This document shows, piece after piece, positions 5,257 to 5,368 of a DNA stretch of 5,368 nt; the first letter of the stretch is position 1, and every line of letters starts with the position of its first letter. The stretch comes from DATKWF01 sp035529715 (GTDB taxonomy: Bacteria > Chloroflexota > Dehalococcoidia > Dehalococcoidales > RBG-16-60-22). The stretch spans positions 1 to 5,368 of the forward strand of contig DATKWF010000039.1 of the NCBI GenBank assembly GCA_035529715.1, given 5' to 3'. Under the pieces are notes generated by a model. That model saw nothing but the letters and a program-made list of their open reading frames with translations. It searched no databases and had not been told where the DNA came from. A program made the position numbers and the translations under genes.

Positions 5257-5368
5257 CTATTCGTAGCCGGTGGCATTCTGGCTCACCGTTCCCAGGGCAT
5301 CCACCGTGTATTCACCCTTGGTGGTCTGCGTGGCAACATAGTTGACCGTCTGATTACCCGAGGTGTAA
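5257..5368 (-). CDS. Second type IV pilin, 3' end only
   Basis: The frame is open from the right window edge to TAG (complement of 5257-5259). The 36 visible residues end NYVATQTTKGEYTVDAL followed by GTVSQNATGYE. They match the tail of the neighbouring complete pilin except for L/Q, I/V, L/V and T/E changes in the part compared and one extra final glutamate. The gene is the upstream member of a tandem pilin pair on the same strand; its leader and helix lie beyond the window, so prepilin status is inferred from the close match to its neighbour. Confidence 0.85.
   Translation of the reverse strand, partial: YTSGNQTVNYVATQTTKGEYTVDALGTVSQNATGYE
5263..5358 (-). repeat. Pilin tail repeat, copy in the partial pilin gene
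   Basis: Partner of 4818-4913, starting 445 bases away in direct orientation. The homology covers the coding tail and stops at the end of the reading frame: the 3' flanks of the two genes are not alike. Confidence 0.85.

Noticed and set aside
1..5368. tRNA, rRNA, CRISPR, insertion sequences or attachment sites
   Set aside because: No cloverleaf, regularly spaced repeat, transposase frame or terminal inverted repeat was seen; almost all of the window is accounted for by the pilus-related genes.

Overview
The window carries part of a type IV pilus (T4P) locus from a bacterium, laid out as two converging gene blocks. The protein style fits a Chloroflexota lineage, most likely Dehalococcoidia-like: small pilins ending in a YTVDALGTVSQ-type tail, a fused PilM-PilN, a PilO-like partner with no PilP or PilQ nearby, and a DUF11-type surface protein next door. 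This taxonomic guess comes from gene content and protein character only and is held with moderate to low confidence.

Plus strand, left to right: (1) the 3' end of a secreted DUF11-repeat protein (1-991); (2) a short intergenic region with a near-consensus sigma70-type promoter whose -10 box lies in the centre of a perfect dyad (about 1009-1045); (3) a 125-residue protein with two membrane segments and no recognised family (1076-1453); (4) a PilO-like inner-membrane protein of 460 residues, enlarged by two tandem modules that resemble pilin head domains (1510-2892); (5) a fused PilM-PilN protein of 505 residues, similar in plan to GspL of type II secretion (2926-4443). The last three probably form one transcription unit starting at the promoter near 1009-1037.

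Minus strand, right to left: the 3' end of a pilin gene (5257-5368, cut by the window edge), a complete pilin gene of 129 codons (4815-5204) whose last 32 codons are nearly a copy of the first one's, an intrinsic terminator (about 4690-4731), and a 61-residue zinc-ribbon protein (4461-4646). The two blocks meet head-on at a 12-bp perfect hairpin (4437-4463) that contains the stop codons of both the PilMN and the zinc-ribbon genes.

Working together (inference): PilMN and the PilO-like protein would form the membrane alignment platform linking the cytoplasmic motors to the growing pilus, and the minus-strand pilins would be its substrates. The most striking point is that the PilO-like protein itself carries two pilin-head-like modules, placed just before what looks like the last strand of its PilO fold. 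This would give the platform a built-in pilin mimic outside the membrane.
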